A stretch of DNA of 64,000 bases, from the NCBI RefSeq assembly GCF_001723175.1, contig NC_064651.1, forward strand, positions 620,001 to 684,000, in the 5' to 3' direction. Positions 11,093 through 20,890 of this stretch are shown here, one piece after another. A model generated the notes under the pieces. It worked only from the letters and a program-made list of their open reading frames with translations, was not told the DNA's origin and did no database searches. Position 1 is the first letter of the stretch. Each line of letters starts with the position of its first letter. Made by a program: the position numbers and the translations under genes. Source of the DNA: Penicillium oxalicum. Its lineage: Eukaryota > Ascomycota > Eurotiomycetes > Eurotiales > Aspergillaceae.

Positions 11093-12463
11093 ATGGCCCG
11101 CAGCGACGCTCCGGTGGGTCGTGAATCGACGGCGCAGCCGACCTCTAAGGCCCGGTGGTCATTCGACTCGCCCTCACGACCGCTGTCCAAGTACAGCAGC
11201 CTTCGCAAAGGCTCCAAAGCCTCCAGTCTGGAAAACCGTGCCAACCTGAATGATGCGGGGCCGGGCTCACTACATCGAGAGTCAGCCGAGCCCCGTGCAC
11301 CTCTCCCTTTCCCAGAGTATGCGGAATTGTCTCCCATGGAGTCTCGAGACCAGGTCCTGCTTCTTCCGTCGAGGCGGACACCTACAACGACTGCGAGTGG
11401 ATCGGTGGAGAAATTCGATTCCACGTGCTATCTGTCCAACGACTTCGCAGAGCAGTCGGAGCACCGCTCCCACAAGAGCAAGCACATGAAGCCTAAGGTG
11501 CATATCAAACCGATGCTTCGAAAACTCTCGCGCGAAGAATCCGCCTCTCAGTCCATTGACCTATCTCGCTCCTCCACAGAACAGGAAGGTCTGGGAATCT
11601 ACCTCAACTTCGAACGAGAGCGGGAGCGCCGCCAGAGTGATTCCATAACGGGCGCAGGATACCGCCGAGCGACGCCAGGAATGCACAATCGATCGATCAG
11701 TGGCACATCACAGTTCTCGACCGCGACCGGGTCCAGCGGAGGAAACCCCAGTTCGCAATTTGTCTACCCGCTCCGCCCAACTCCTCGGTCTTACAGTCCG
11801 CCACTCAACCAATCCCACCAAACCTCCTTGCACGAAAGCGACAATGAGAGCGACGGAACACCCGAAAGTCCGATCAAGACTCTCCCTGAGCTAGAGTCGC
11901 ATCGGACCGGCCGGACGTCTTCCACGACAGTCCCACGACCGTCGTTACAAATTGACGACGATTCCTTTACTCGTCTGCCCGGCATCTCCACGACCAACGT
12001 CTCTGGTCGACCCTCATTTGGGTATTCCCGTGATAACGGAAGCACCGTGGATACGACATCCCCGAGCTCGCGTCCTTCTCTCGATTTCGTGTTCCGGAAC
12101 CGGACCCGAACCAGTACAGATCCCGTCTCCCGGGCTGCAACCATCCAGGCTGCCCGACAGGCGTTCGAGGAGAAGGAGGCCGCCAAGGCCCGTCGTCTTG
12201 AAAAACAGCAACTCAAGGCAGAAGAGCGACAGGGGCGACGCCTGGTGAAGCGTCACTCACCCGAGGGCCAGGCCACATCCGCCCACCCTTCGACGGTCAA
12301 CCTCTCAGAGAAGACCCCCGAAGCAGGTACTCCGAACATCACCAGCAGTGATCGGTCTTCTCCCTCGTGGAAGTCGCAATCCAAGAGCACCTGGGTGCTT
12401 TTCATGACTTGGCTTCGAACTCGAGTCTTCAAATTTCGCCGAAAAATACGAAAGATCAACTGA
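11093..12463 (+). CDS. Ser-rich fungal protein of unknown function
   Basis: A single exon of 456 aa, which I do not recognise as a named family. It is rich in Ser, Thr, Arg and Pro and looks largely disordered. A charged, probably helical or coiled-coil stretch lies at about 345-390 (AARQAFEEKEAAKARRLEKQ onwards). The C-terminus is WVLFMTWLRTRVFKFRRKIRKIN: hydrophobic and then strongly basic, which could be a membrane-binding amphipathic helix or a tail anchor. The AUG has A at -3 to -1 region weakly (GTCGCCATGG) and is followed by G. Function is unknown; a signalling or membrane-associated scaffold would be a guess. Confidence 0.8.
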   Translation: MARSDAPVGRESTAQPTSKARWSFDSPSRPLSKYSSLRKGSKASSLENRANLNDAGPGSLHRESAEPRAPLPFPEYAELSPMESRDQVLLLPSRRTPTTTASGSVEKFDSTCYLSNDFAEQSEHRSHKSKHMKPKVHIKPMLRKLSREESASQSIDLSRSSTEQEGLGIYLNFERERERRQSDSITGAGYRRATPGMHNRSISGTSQFSTATGSSGGNPSSQFVYPLRPTPRSYSPPLNQSHQTSLHESDNESDGTPESPIKTLPELESHRTGRTSSTTVPRPSLQIDDDSFTRLPGISTTNVSGRPSFGYSRDNGSTVDTTSPSSRPSLDFVFRNRTRTSTDPVSRAATIQAARQAFEEKEAAKARRLEKQQLKAEERQGRRLVKRHSPEGQATSAHPSTVNLSEKTPEAGTPNITSSDRSSPSWKSQSKSTWVLFMTWLRTRVFKFRRKIRKIN

Positions 12464-13332
12464 AGGTGGGAATTAAATTATCGGAATTTGAAAGTTTTGA
12501 TCTTGCGCCCCCCCCCCTATCGGTGTTTATGTCCTTTTCTTTTCTTTTTTTTCCTTTGTCTTCTTTTTTTTGGAACCCATATCACCATATGGCTGGTCCT
12601 TTTATTGCCTGTCATCTAGCGATCGTGTTCTTGTGATATGCGCAAACCTGCAGCTATCCATGGGACGGAGTTTTTGAGCCGCGCAAGCGGGATTGTGGGC
12701 TTGAGGCGTTGGAGGGAAGTCTACTTTATGATCCTTTCTTTTTTTTTTATCCTCCTTGTCTGATCTGCCAGCGTCAGGTTTGGTTGATCATGACCATCTG
12801 CTCTGAGACATATGCTCCGCACAATTCGGGGTGATGATTATCTATGTTGACTATGACACATGTTCACAAATAAAAAATAAAAAAAACTTGAATGACATTG
12901 TTTTGACGAGCAAAAGCTTTTAGTTGTATGACAGGCGCCTGGTGGAAAACAACTATAGAGAATGATCAGAACTTCACGCCGGTTGTACTCGTGCATCTAC
13001 AGGATCACCAACTCATATCTTCAAGCGGCCACCCCACGCGACACCGAAACAAACACGTGCAGTGTGTACGTAGCCGTGGTGACGGTCCAGTCCCTCTCTC
13101 GACACCCCTGCCGATCCCGATGCACAAAGTCACATGACTATTTTGCGCGAGTGTCCGCTGTGGTCCGCCATGATTTCTTCAATTTGCTGCATATTCTCTA
13201 CGGCGTACAGCAGCGACAACAACCGACAGCCGTCTGATAAGCAACAAAAGCTCCACCGATCACCGTTCCGCGAGGTCTTTCTTTCTCCCGCCCAGACGCA
13301 CCTCCCCGGGCGGAGGGAGCGTCTCCGCCGTC
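12464..13332. other. Intergenic region
   Basis: No coding region is supported. It contains a C-run (about 12507-12517), T-rich tracts and an A-rich patch near 12870-12890 that could serve 3'-end formation for the Ser-rich gene. The right part would be the promoter of the Clr5-domain gene. Confidence 0.5.
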
Positions 13333-15341
13333 ATGGTGTACGATTGGGCTGGGAAGCAGGAGATTTGCTACCAGATGTATATCCAGGAAAGAAAATCCTT
13401 GGAGGAAATAATGGAATACATGAGGACAGCTTACAAGTTTGGCCCCAGGTAAGCTTTCCGTTCTGACAAAAGCATTGCTATGTCGCCGAGAGCTTGATTG
13501 CTAGCCTTGCGCTGTCCGTCTTGTCTTTCCCTCGATTGCCTACACCCTTCATTTATCTCTCCCTTGACCACGGGCGACTGATACGTGCTCTCTGAATTCA
13601 CCACCAAATAGTAAGCGTGCTTATCAGACCCAATTCAAACGATGGGGGTTCCCCTCGAAACAAAATCCCGCGCATAAGAACGTCGATCTAGTTGCCCGAG
13701 TCAAGGAATTATGGGAACGTAACACCAATCAGCGTGACATGCTTCGGATCTTGAATGAAGAGGGATTCTCGATCAAAGAAAGAGAGCTGATGCGTGTGCG
13801 TGCAAAGAACCGCTGGCTGCTCCGCGTTCCCAATGGCATGAAATCACAATCGGCGGTTGGGTCGCATAGCACACAGCCGGATGACGAGGGGCTTCTTGCC
13901 CTGCAGCAGGAAGTCTACAAACAGGAGATGTCATATGAAGGAGCGGATTCCATGTCTGTGGAGTCTGGACCTCCGCCGCCGCCGCCGCCGCCTCCTCCCC
14001 CCTGCAGCGGAGCAATCCCCGTCATCGGCGCTGTCACCAGAGGTGATGGCGAAGCGTAAGGAGCGCTTGGATCGGCTCAAGTCGGAAAGTGCAGAACGAT
14101 GGGCCTCCAGGAAGCGACGTCGTCGGACACGGGGATGGGCTGGTTTGCCGGCTGATCCGCCCGGACCCCCTCGATTCCCGTCGGAAACGACGATCGACGA
14201 GAGTAAGCACTATCTCAACTTGGATAATGTGACATATCGTCAGTTACGGGATCACTTCCAGAGAATTTGCGAAGCGGCCGGGTTTATCAAGAAGACCGTC
14301 GCAGGACCGGATCGATGGCAGGCTGCCAAGGACAAATTGATCCAAGAATCTCCACATTTACAACAAGTCTTTGGTGCCGAGCCCAATCAGCGCGACGCGA
14401 AAGCACTGGCGCTGGATGTCGTCTGTACCGATGTGACGAAGCGGATGAGAACCCTTGAGCGGCGGATGACTCTGGCTGAAGCGAAAAACGCGTTAGGAGT
14501 GAACCCGGAAGAAAGTCGCCAGATTCGAAATGCCTTTTACGATACCCTCAAGGCGGATCATTTCACCAGCAAATTGGAGGCGGGCGATGATCATTGGGCG
14601 GAGCTGAAAGGAAGATGGATACGGGGCTCCCCGCTGCTCCAGCGAATATTGGACGGAGATAAAGGCACTGTAGAACATACGACCAAGTTAAAGGCCTTGG
14701 AAGTTCTGTGTCGAGATGTTATGAAGCGGCTTCGGGATGATCAGACCAAGCGAGACCCGGCACGGAAGAGGTCCAACCCTCGGACTTCATCACAGGCAAC
14801 TCCGTCATCCAGCAACCCGCCCATTCCGCATGGCATGATAGATCATGGGATTAGCAACGGCATCAGCACGCTTGCATCCCAAGCTTTGGCCAGCGCTCCC
14901 ATCTCGGCCAGCGAGCTCGGGGATATGCAAATTGACCCGTCCCTACTCCAAGCGGCCAACGATCCTGCTTCGTATGCAGCGGACGCAACAGCACCACACG
15001 AGGCAGGAAACGCCTTTGAGTACATGGACCCTATGCTTCACTCGACCATGCTCAATCCAGCCGTCTGGTTTCAGAGTAGCCCTCAGAGTCAGATACAAGG
15101 GGTACCGCTAAAGCCCTGGATCGAAAAGCTGGCCACCCGATCTGTTGAGGAATTGCGCCAGATTATCACGTCTCGCTACCCTTACTCGATTCTGAGTAAG
15201 ATTGAGGGCTTGGATAAAGATGAGCATGACCACGAAACGCTCTACCCCATTGATGAAGACCATGAAATGGATGCCTATTTGGCTCATGTCCACGAGAAAA
15301 AAGCCGAAGCTGTATTTATTTTCACGGTGGGTCAAATCTAA
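13333..15341 (+). pseudogene. Clr5-domain protein, frame broken in poly-Pro tract
   Basis: Exon 1 is 13333-13448 and exon 2 starts at 13612 (intron 163 nt, GTAAGC...TAG). Residues 3-60 form a Clr5 domain (YDWAGKQEICYQMYIQERKS, later YQTQFKRWGFPSK), a fungal N-terminal domain of presumed DNA-associated proteins. The first frame runs through a poly-Pro tract at 13970-14000 and stops at 14057-14059. A second frame, starting at the same tract (AAEQSPSSALSPEVMAKRKE), continues coherently to 15341. Removing one C, or adding two, in the C/CCG run would give about 614-615 aa. No plausible intron bridges the two frames. The downstream part has basic stretches and two related blocks of about 75 aa (about 245-318 and 340-415). 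The break may be an assembly error or strain variation in a slippery repeat rather than a dead gene. Confidence 0.75.
13970..14001 (+). repeat. CCG/CCT repeat with C-run (frame-break site)
   Basis: A run of CCG triplets followed by CCT triplets and six C residues codes for poly-Pro. This is where the two halves of the Clr5-domain gene change frame. Such tracts are prone to replication slippage and to sequencing errors. Confidence 0.8.
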
Positions 15342-15843
15342 GGACCCTACCTGCTTTGTCGGCTCTGTTGTGCTGTCCTGCATCGGTGTAAGAGAACGCA
15401 CATGGCAGTGTCGAGGTTTCGATCACTATGAGTGTTCTTTCTCATAATCATTGTTGTTGTACCACTCCTTATCATGGTGAATGCTGGTGGTGTTTGCGTG
15501 GTTGTTTCTTTTTGTTTTTACCGTGTTGGAGTCTCGGGAGTGATACCATGGCCGGCGTTTGAATTGCCAATCGGCATTTTGAGATTGGATCATTATCTAA
15601 ATTCTCTTAAAAACATTCATTGATTTATATTTTTCGGATCTACAATTACCGAGCTCGTGATTCATCCAATCTTTAGACTCTCCTACTATTGGAAAGTTTC
15701 CAATGTGAAGAACCAACTTAACAGTATAAGGGATGGTTTATTCTACAAAAAAAGCTGTCGTCCAAGTCCCTCAAAATCGCTTTAATTCACATATATCACA
15801 AAGAAGGTATTTTGAAAGCTTTTTGTAAAACTCAAAGGGTATT
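15342..15843. other. Convergent intergenic region
   Basis: No gene is seen between the stops of the Clr5-domain gene and the WD-repeat gene. The right half is AT-rich and probably carries both 3' ends. Confidence 0.6.
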
Positions 15844-18687
15844 TCAGTTTGTTCCCAAGGTCTGCACTACATTCCTGAAGAGCACATTCATGGAAGGTAG
15901 CGAGAAGGCCGGAGTCTCTCCAAAGACAGTTGCAAGTGCCTTGTTCTGAGAGCTCGAAGTATCCTCTTCAATGACGGGAATGACCGCCGACCGCTCGTGA
16001 GATTGACTGAAGATGCTCGCGAGGCCTGAATTCAGTTGGCTGGTGACTTCCCGCGGCTGAGTGGTCTTCTGCGTCGTCTTCTCCAGGCAACCAAGGCGTT
16101 GCACGGTGGCGGTCGAGTCGATGATGATATAGTCGCCTGTGTAGGTGTCTGAGAGAAGAGACAGCGGGCTGGATGCAAGAGTTTCGCGGAATGTCATTTC
16201 AAGCGAGGACACGTCGTAGATCTGGATGTGGTACCGAGCCTTGCGACGCTTCTTTTGAGGATTGCTCGAGCTGCCACCGCTGCGGAGGGCAACGGCGAAT
16301 GTGTTTGTTCGAGAGTTTACGGCAATCATCGTCTGGAAGGGCGTTTCCGAGGGGCTGGTGTTTTCGATGAGTTTGATTGGCTTGACCACATCATCTACCG
16401 TATCCCACACGGAGACGGATCCAGAAGAAGCAACAATTAAGTGTTTCCCGAGGAATTTGGCAGAGTACGGCTTGCCGGAGAAGACTCCCGTTCGGCGATA
16501 ATGGATACCACCATCTCGCACGTCAACTAAGAGAACAAGTCCATCACTGGTTCCGGTGGCAGATGGCAAGCACACAGCGAGAACAGATCCATCCTCTGAG
16601 AAAGACATGCAACCTGCTTCAACGGTCTGATTGCTGGTTTTGACAAAAGCGTTGAGGTCCACAACACTTCGACATTTCCAGGTGTCCAGGTTTTGCTTTG
16701 AGGCATCAGTGGTCAGACCGCTTCGGTGCCGGGAGCTAGGACTCCAGACACGCAAAAATGCGTCCGCACCAAGAGTGGCGAACTCGTGTGAGAACGGACG
16801 AGCTTCTAGGCCCAGCACTGCGGCATTTCGAGAATCCCTGAAGTGAGGACCATCGATCCGCGTCACCAGCTCCCAGCTATCATTAGAGGCGTTCCACTTC
16901 CAGAACTTCAGATACACTTCAGGGTGCGAGGTAGCAAACTCCTTCTGGGAGGTTGTGTATGTCAAAGCTTCCACATCTTGCGGGTTGGGCGTCCACGAGT
17001 CGACACTTGCCATCCACTTTCCGTCTTGTGAAACATCCATCTGAGAGACATCAGGGGCAACGATAGGAGCGCCGTCTGGGCCAATGTCGAGCGTGGTGGC
17101 ATTGGTCCGTGCCAGGGCTTGTCTGGAGATATGGTAGTTTGAGCGAATGTCAAAGGTCTGCAGGACAGCGGAGCTTGGACGATGATGGCCCTGTTGACTG
17201 ATATGGTATGACGCAGGCACCGTGACCATCAGCCGCTCGGGGTGCTGGGGGTGCAACGTTGCCACAGCACCATATGGCCTTTGTATAGAGGAATCTTTGT
17301 AGCTCGAAACTTCAGTACTTAGTTGCAATCCCGTCACATTTGCGGAGGGTTGTAGTTCTCGAGCAGACAACACCATGACCGAGTTGTCGGCGAGCTTGAC
17401 AATATAAGAGTTGCCGCTCGGAGACACGACAATATTGCAGATAGGGGAGGACAAATGAGGGAGGAACTGTTTGCGCCCGGTATCTAATTGCCAGAGTACA
17501 AGAACGGACTCTTGGCCACCCGAAATAAGGTAGTTGCCTAAAGTACCGTGTCAGCCGATGTTCACGTTTCCCTACTCTGCACCACTCTGAACCCTTACCG
17601 TCTCGAGACCACCGCACGGAGCTTACGGCACCCCGGTGCCAATGAAGTTTGCGAGGCGAAGACTTCTTCTCTCCAGGCTGAATAAAGAGTGTGCTCAAGA
17701 TGTCTTGGTAGGCCAGAATATATCCCCCAACCTGGCCAACGGCAAGATCAACCACTGGGTGGGAAGAAGCTTGGCTTTCATCAGAGTTCTCCCGAAGGTG
17801 GAAACACGTTGCCGAAGCAGGAAGAGTGGCCTCTCGCCACGAGAACTGAACTGACTCAGGTGATTCAATATCGACCTCTGAAGCATGTCCCAGGAAAATA
17901 TGAGCTCCGTCGCAAGCAACAACAACACGGCCACTGGATGCAACCTTTATGCTGCTAATTGCCTCAGTAGTCATCAAGATGCAAACGCCCGCAAGTTTCT
18001 TTTCTCCCAATGCGTTAATCAAGATCTGCCGTTTCCCATCTCTCGAAGTGACAATAGAGTATGAGAGAGGTTGAGTTCTGCTCTTGGGGACGCACAGGTC
18101 AAGCGCAACGGTAGTGGCATCGGTACCCCACCGAGCAAGCCGCTTACCAGAGTCCCAATCCCACTTCGTCACAAAGCCAGACGTGAAAATGTACAGTACT
18201 GCGGATTCGATTGGGCAGAGTTGGTAGCCGACCACCTTCTGGCCGGCTTCCATTTGTAAAGTTCGGAGGAGACGGGAGGTCGCGGTAGCGAAGACCTGCA
18301 CCGCAGTGTCAAGTCCGACAAATAGATATCTGAGCGGAATCAAATGATCAGCTGCACATGTTCCTCCGAAAAATGGGAAGTTCACCAGGGTGCTTACGCC
18401 TCGTCCTCAGTCATGACTGGATCCAAGTTCCGGTAGCGTCCCCCGACGGGGCGTGAAAATGACCATGGCGCGGCTTTCTTTTGTTCCTTGAGTTCTCGAG
18501 AAAGAGTCACGTCCAAGGCTGTAGCCTCATTCGCCACTGATTCATTGCTCTTCACGAGACTCTGCTCATCATTGACGTCGGAAGTCCGCCGGCGCTTTGT
18601 TCGTTCCGCACCTGATTTCGACACCTTTTCTGCGGCATCGCTGGCCCGCGATCTTTTTTGCTGCTTTGCCGACTGACTGGGAGCCAT
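15844..18687 (-). CDS. U3 snoRNP WD-repeat protein, Nan1/Utp17 (WDR75) type
   Basis: A subunit of the t-UTP (UtpA) part of the nucleolar small-subunit processome, needed for pre-18S rRNA processing and linked to rDNA transcription. Exons on the minus strand are 18687-18398, 18329-17599 and 17537-15844. The introns are 68 and 61 nt with consistent phases, giving 904 aa. The N-terminus is Lys/Arg-rich (KQQKRSR and TKRRRTSD), a probable nuclear or nucleolar signal. WD-type beta-propeller repeats follow from about residue 97 (YLFVGLDTAVQVF). The diagnostic block around intron 2 (HWHRGAVSSVRWSRDG joined to NYLISGGQESVLVLWQL) matches the WDR75/Nan1 family as I know it. An in-frame ATG lies 20 codons upstream at 18747. 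The start at 18687 is preferred because it gives the basic N-terminus directly. The gene is divergent from rpb10. Confidence 0.88.
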
Positions 18688-19004
18688 TGCGCAGGAGACC
18701 TGGCTAGAGGCGTTGAGGAAAGATCGCTTAAAACTCGTGTCAGACAATAGTGTCCCGCCTTTTCATGTCCTTCTCAGACAAAAGATCGCAATTCACGAAT
18801 ATTCAGCCTAGAATCTCAGAGACTTATCGCAATCTTTTTTTTTCCCGGAGACGCAAAAACGAAGCGGTGTGATATGGCAGAAAAAAGGGCTCCGCTGACC
18901 GCCGTCGGGGGAAAAGTTTCATCGGTTCAGTTGAAGCTCGGATGATCCTGCTGTCAGTCGTGTAGTTGCCTTTTGAACCAGATTCGGTCTAACACAAGCT
19001 CATC
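18688..19004. promoter_or_regulatory. Shared bidirectional promoter, WD-repeat gene and rpb10
   Basis: Only 317 bp separate the two divergent start codons, so both promoters must lie here. It contains a T-run with a CCCGG motif at 18835-18848 and the repeated string AGATCGC/GATCGCA on the left side. No classical TATA box was found, and I see no clear yeast-type PAC or RRPE ribosome-biogenesis motif. Confidence 0.55.
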
Positions 19005-19398
19005 ATGATTATTCCAGTGCGCTGCTTTTCCTGTGGGAAGGTACGAAAGTCAGGCCCTCTACTCCGTTGGCCTGATCGCTGACAAGTACGCAGGTCGTTG
19101 GTGACCTCTGGGAACGGTATCTGGAATTACTCGACCAGGGTGTGGCTGATGGGCAAGTGCATTCATCGCGGAAAAATGATCATATTGCAAGTTTGCAACT
19201 TCTAACGTCCGCTCTAGTGATGCGATGGACCAGCTGGGTTGCCGCCGCTATTGCTGCCGTCGAATGATCATGACGCACGTCGACTTGATTGAGAAACTTC
19301 TCCGGTATGTAGGATCCTCCGAGAAAGGCGACCGAGATCTAACCGCTTTATTCAGGTACAACACAGCGGAGAAGGATCGCGCAAGCGCAATGGTTTAG
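19005..19398 (+). CDS. rpb10: RNA polymerase I/II/III shared subunit Rpb10 (RPABC5)
   Basis: A small zinc-binding subunit common to all three nuclear RNA polymerases. Exons are 19005-19040, 19094-19152, 19218-19304 and 19356-19398, with introns of 53, 65 and 51 nt. The product is 74 aa. The start MIIPVRCFSCGK matches the near-invariant family start. The zinc ligands Cys7, Cys10, Cys44 and Cys45 are all present (CRRYCCRR), followed by the conserved HVDLIEKLLRYN. Intron 2 begins with GC rather than GT (GCAAGT...CTCTAG). This is the only reading that rejoins ADG to DAMDQLG in frame, as the family requires. No other subunit of this family is so short, so identification is secure. Because of its small exons the gene is easily missed by ORF scanning. 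Confidence 0.95.
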
Positions 19399-19673
19399 CC
19401 ACGTCCCCTCGTTCGTTTCCTTTCGATGATCACCGCTATAATCGATCTACCCTCTACGAGACATATGCGAAATCTTGCTTCGATGGCATGAGAAAGGCAG
19501 TTGCCTTGGAGTCTCGCTTCTTCTCTTAAAACACGGCCTTCATTGCACACTCGACTGCCAGACTTTTGCCAATATTCCTCTGGGCCGATGACTTGCTCAA
19601 TCTCCAACACCTCTGCGTGAACTTGGCCAATTGGATTGTTCGCCTGTTTCTTGTCTTCAGGTTTGTTGCCCAT
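19395..19673 (-). CDS. Possible small ORF, unrecognised
   Basis: A 92-codon minus-strand frame starts with a hydrophilic, Lys/Asn-rich segment and continues with a segment containing Cys residues at spacings of 15 and 11. I do not recognise it. A different frame in the middle also looks coding-like, so an intron or a chance frame are both possible. It is kept only because of the start context and length. Confidence 0.2.
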   Translation of the reverse strand: MGNKPEDKKQANNPIGQVHAEVLEIEQVIGPEEYWQKSGSRVCNEGRVLREEARLQGNCLSHAIEARFRICLVEGRSIIAVIIERKRTRGRG

Positions 19674-20890
19674 AGCGCGAGATCGGTGCGACAACTCAAT
19701 AGTGTGAGCCAAAAAACAACGGCGGCGGGACGGACTGCGCAACGACTTGGCGTACTTGCATCTGGGAAGGCGTTATGTGATACACAATTATGAATTTTGG
19801 CGTCTATGGAGGCCGCTGTACCTGTAGAAATTGATTTGCGTTCATCCTACCATTTGATGCGTGTCATGTCCTTCTGTGATTATGACGCCTCGTACGAGCT
19901 CCCTGCCAGATCGATCGGAGCAGTCACTTCGGGCTAACTCGCATTGAAGTGTTCGCTCTTCGTCTTTCACCATTTTTGAGACGAAAATACTCCCTCGACC
20001 GCAGGCAACCGACTTAGCTCGAGCTTGGAGTACTCTGTAAGCGAACTTCCGTGAAGGACTCGCCGAGGTAAGATAGCCGACAGCGACGAGGCACAGTGAC
20101 GTGAATGAAGTGTATCCTGCAGCTTTGAACACCGACCCCACAACCCTTGCCGCGTCGTCTGTCAACTCCATCCAGCCTTTGCGGAAATCCAGGTTCCAGC
20201 TGAATTGTTATCCAACTCATGCTCCAGAGGTTCGCAGTTGACAGAGACTCGAACACCATTCGTGGGGTCAGTGCTGGTGCAAGCGCCCTCCATCCCCATA
20301 GAGACTAGCTGGTCAAGCTTGGGGCCCGCTTGCCGGCGTCTGAGTGGAGTACAAATGCCCGAGATGCATGTCCATCACGCCCCAGGCGCCAGGTCGGATC
20401 TCTTTTTCTCAATCCTCCGTTATCCATAAGAAAATTGAGATCGTTTTGAATCTTTGACGCTGCTACATCGCTCCTGTGTGGTCGGCTGGTCGAAGTTGGT
20501 ATCTTTCTGCACCAAAGGCCAACGGCAGCTGGGCGATATCCGGCTGCGTTGTATTCGATCTTTGAAAAACGGGGGGATCTGGCCGATGAGCTTGTCAAGG
20601 CAAGGTGTCCGCTGACTCTCAAAAGCGAAGAGAGGAGTGAAATTGGCTGCCAGTGGAAACTACTATCCCCTCTCGATCTCTCCGTTGAGTCCTCGATCCT
20701 TTCCGCTGTGGCACTCTGCTCAAGCCGTCGGCCATGATGGCCGTCAGCTCGCCATTGTCTGTCTTGCCTTATCGGGACTCCCATAGTCCATTTGTCCAGT
20801 CCGATTCAATGTGAGACCGAAATCGCATGTCCTAAGCCCATGGACACTCATCATTTCGTGTCTGTCCCGTGATCGCTGATCTTCGTGCAG
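19399..20890. other. Intergenic region, gene content uncertain
   Basis: No gene is firmly supported. On the minus strand 19673-19395 is open for 92 codons from a good start context (GCGCTATGG; MGNKPEDKKQANNPIGQVHA...). It has three Cys, but no family was recognised and it overlaps the probable rpb10 3' UTR. The right part may hold first exons of the DUF7624-like gene that I could not define. Confidence 0.4.

Noticed and set aside
13857..14040. Independent start of a second gene in the second frame of the Clr5 locus
   Set aside because: The sequence before the poly-Pro tract in that frame has no coding character, while the first frame does. One broken gene explains both.
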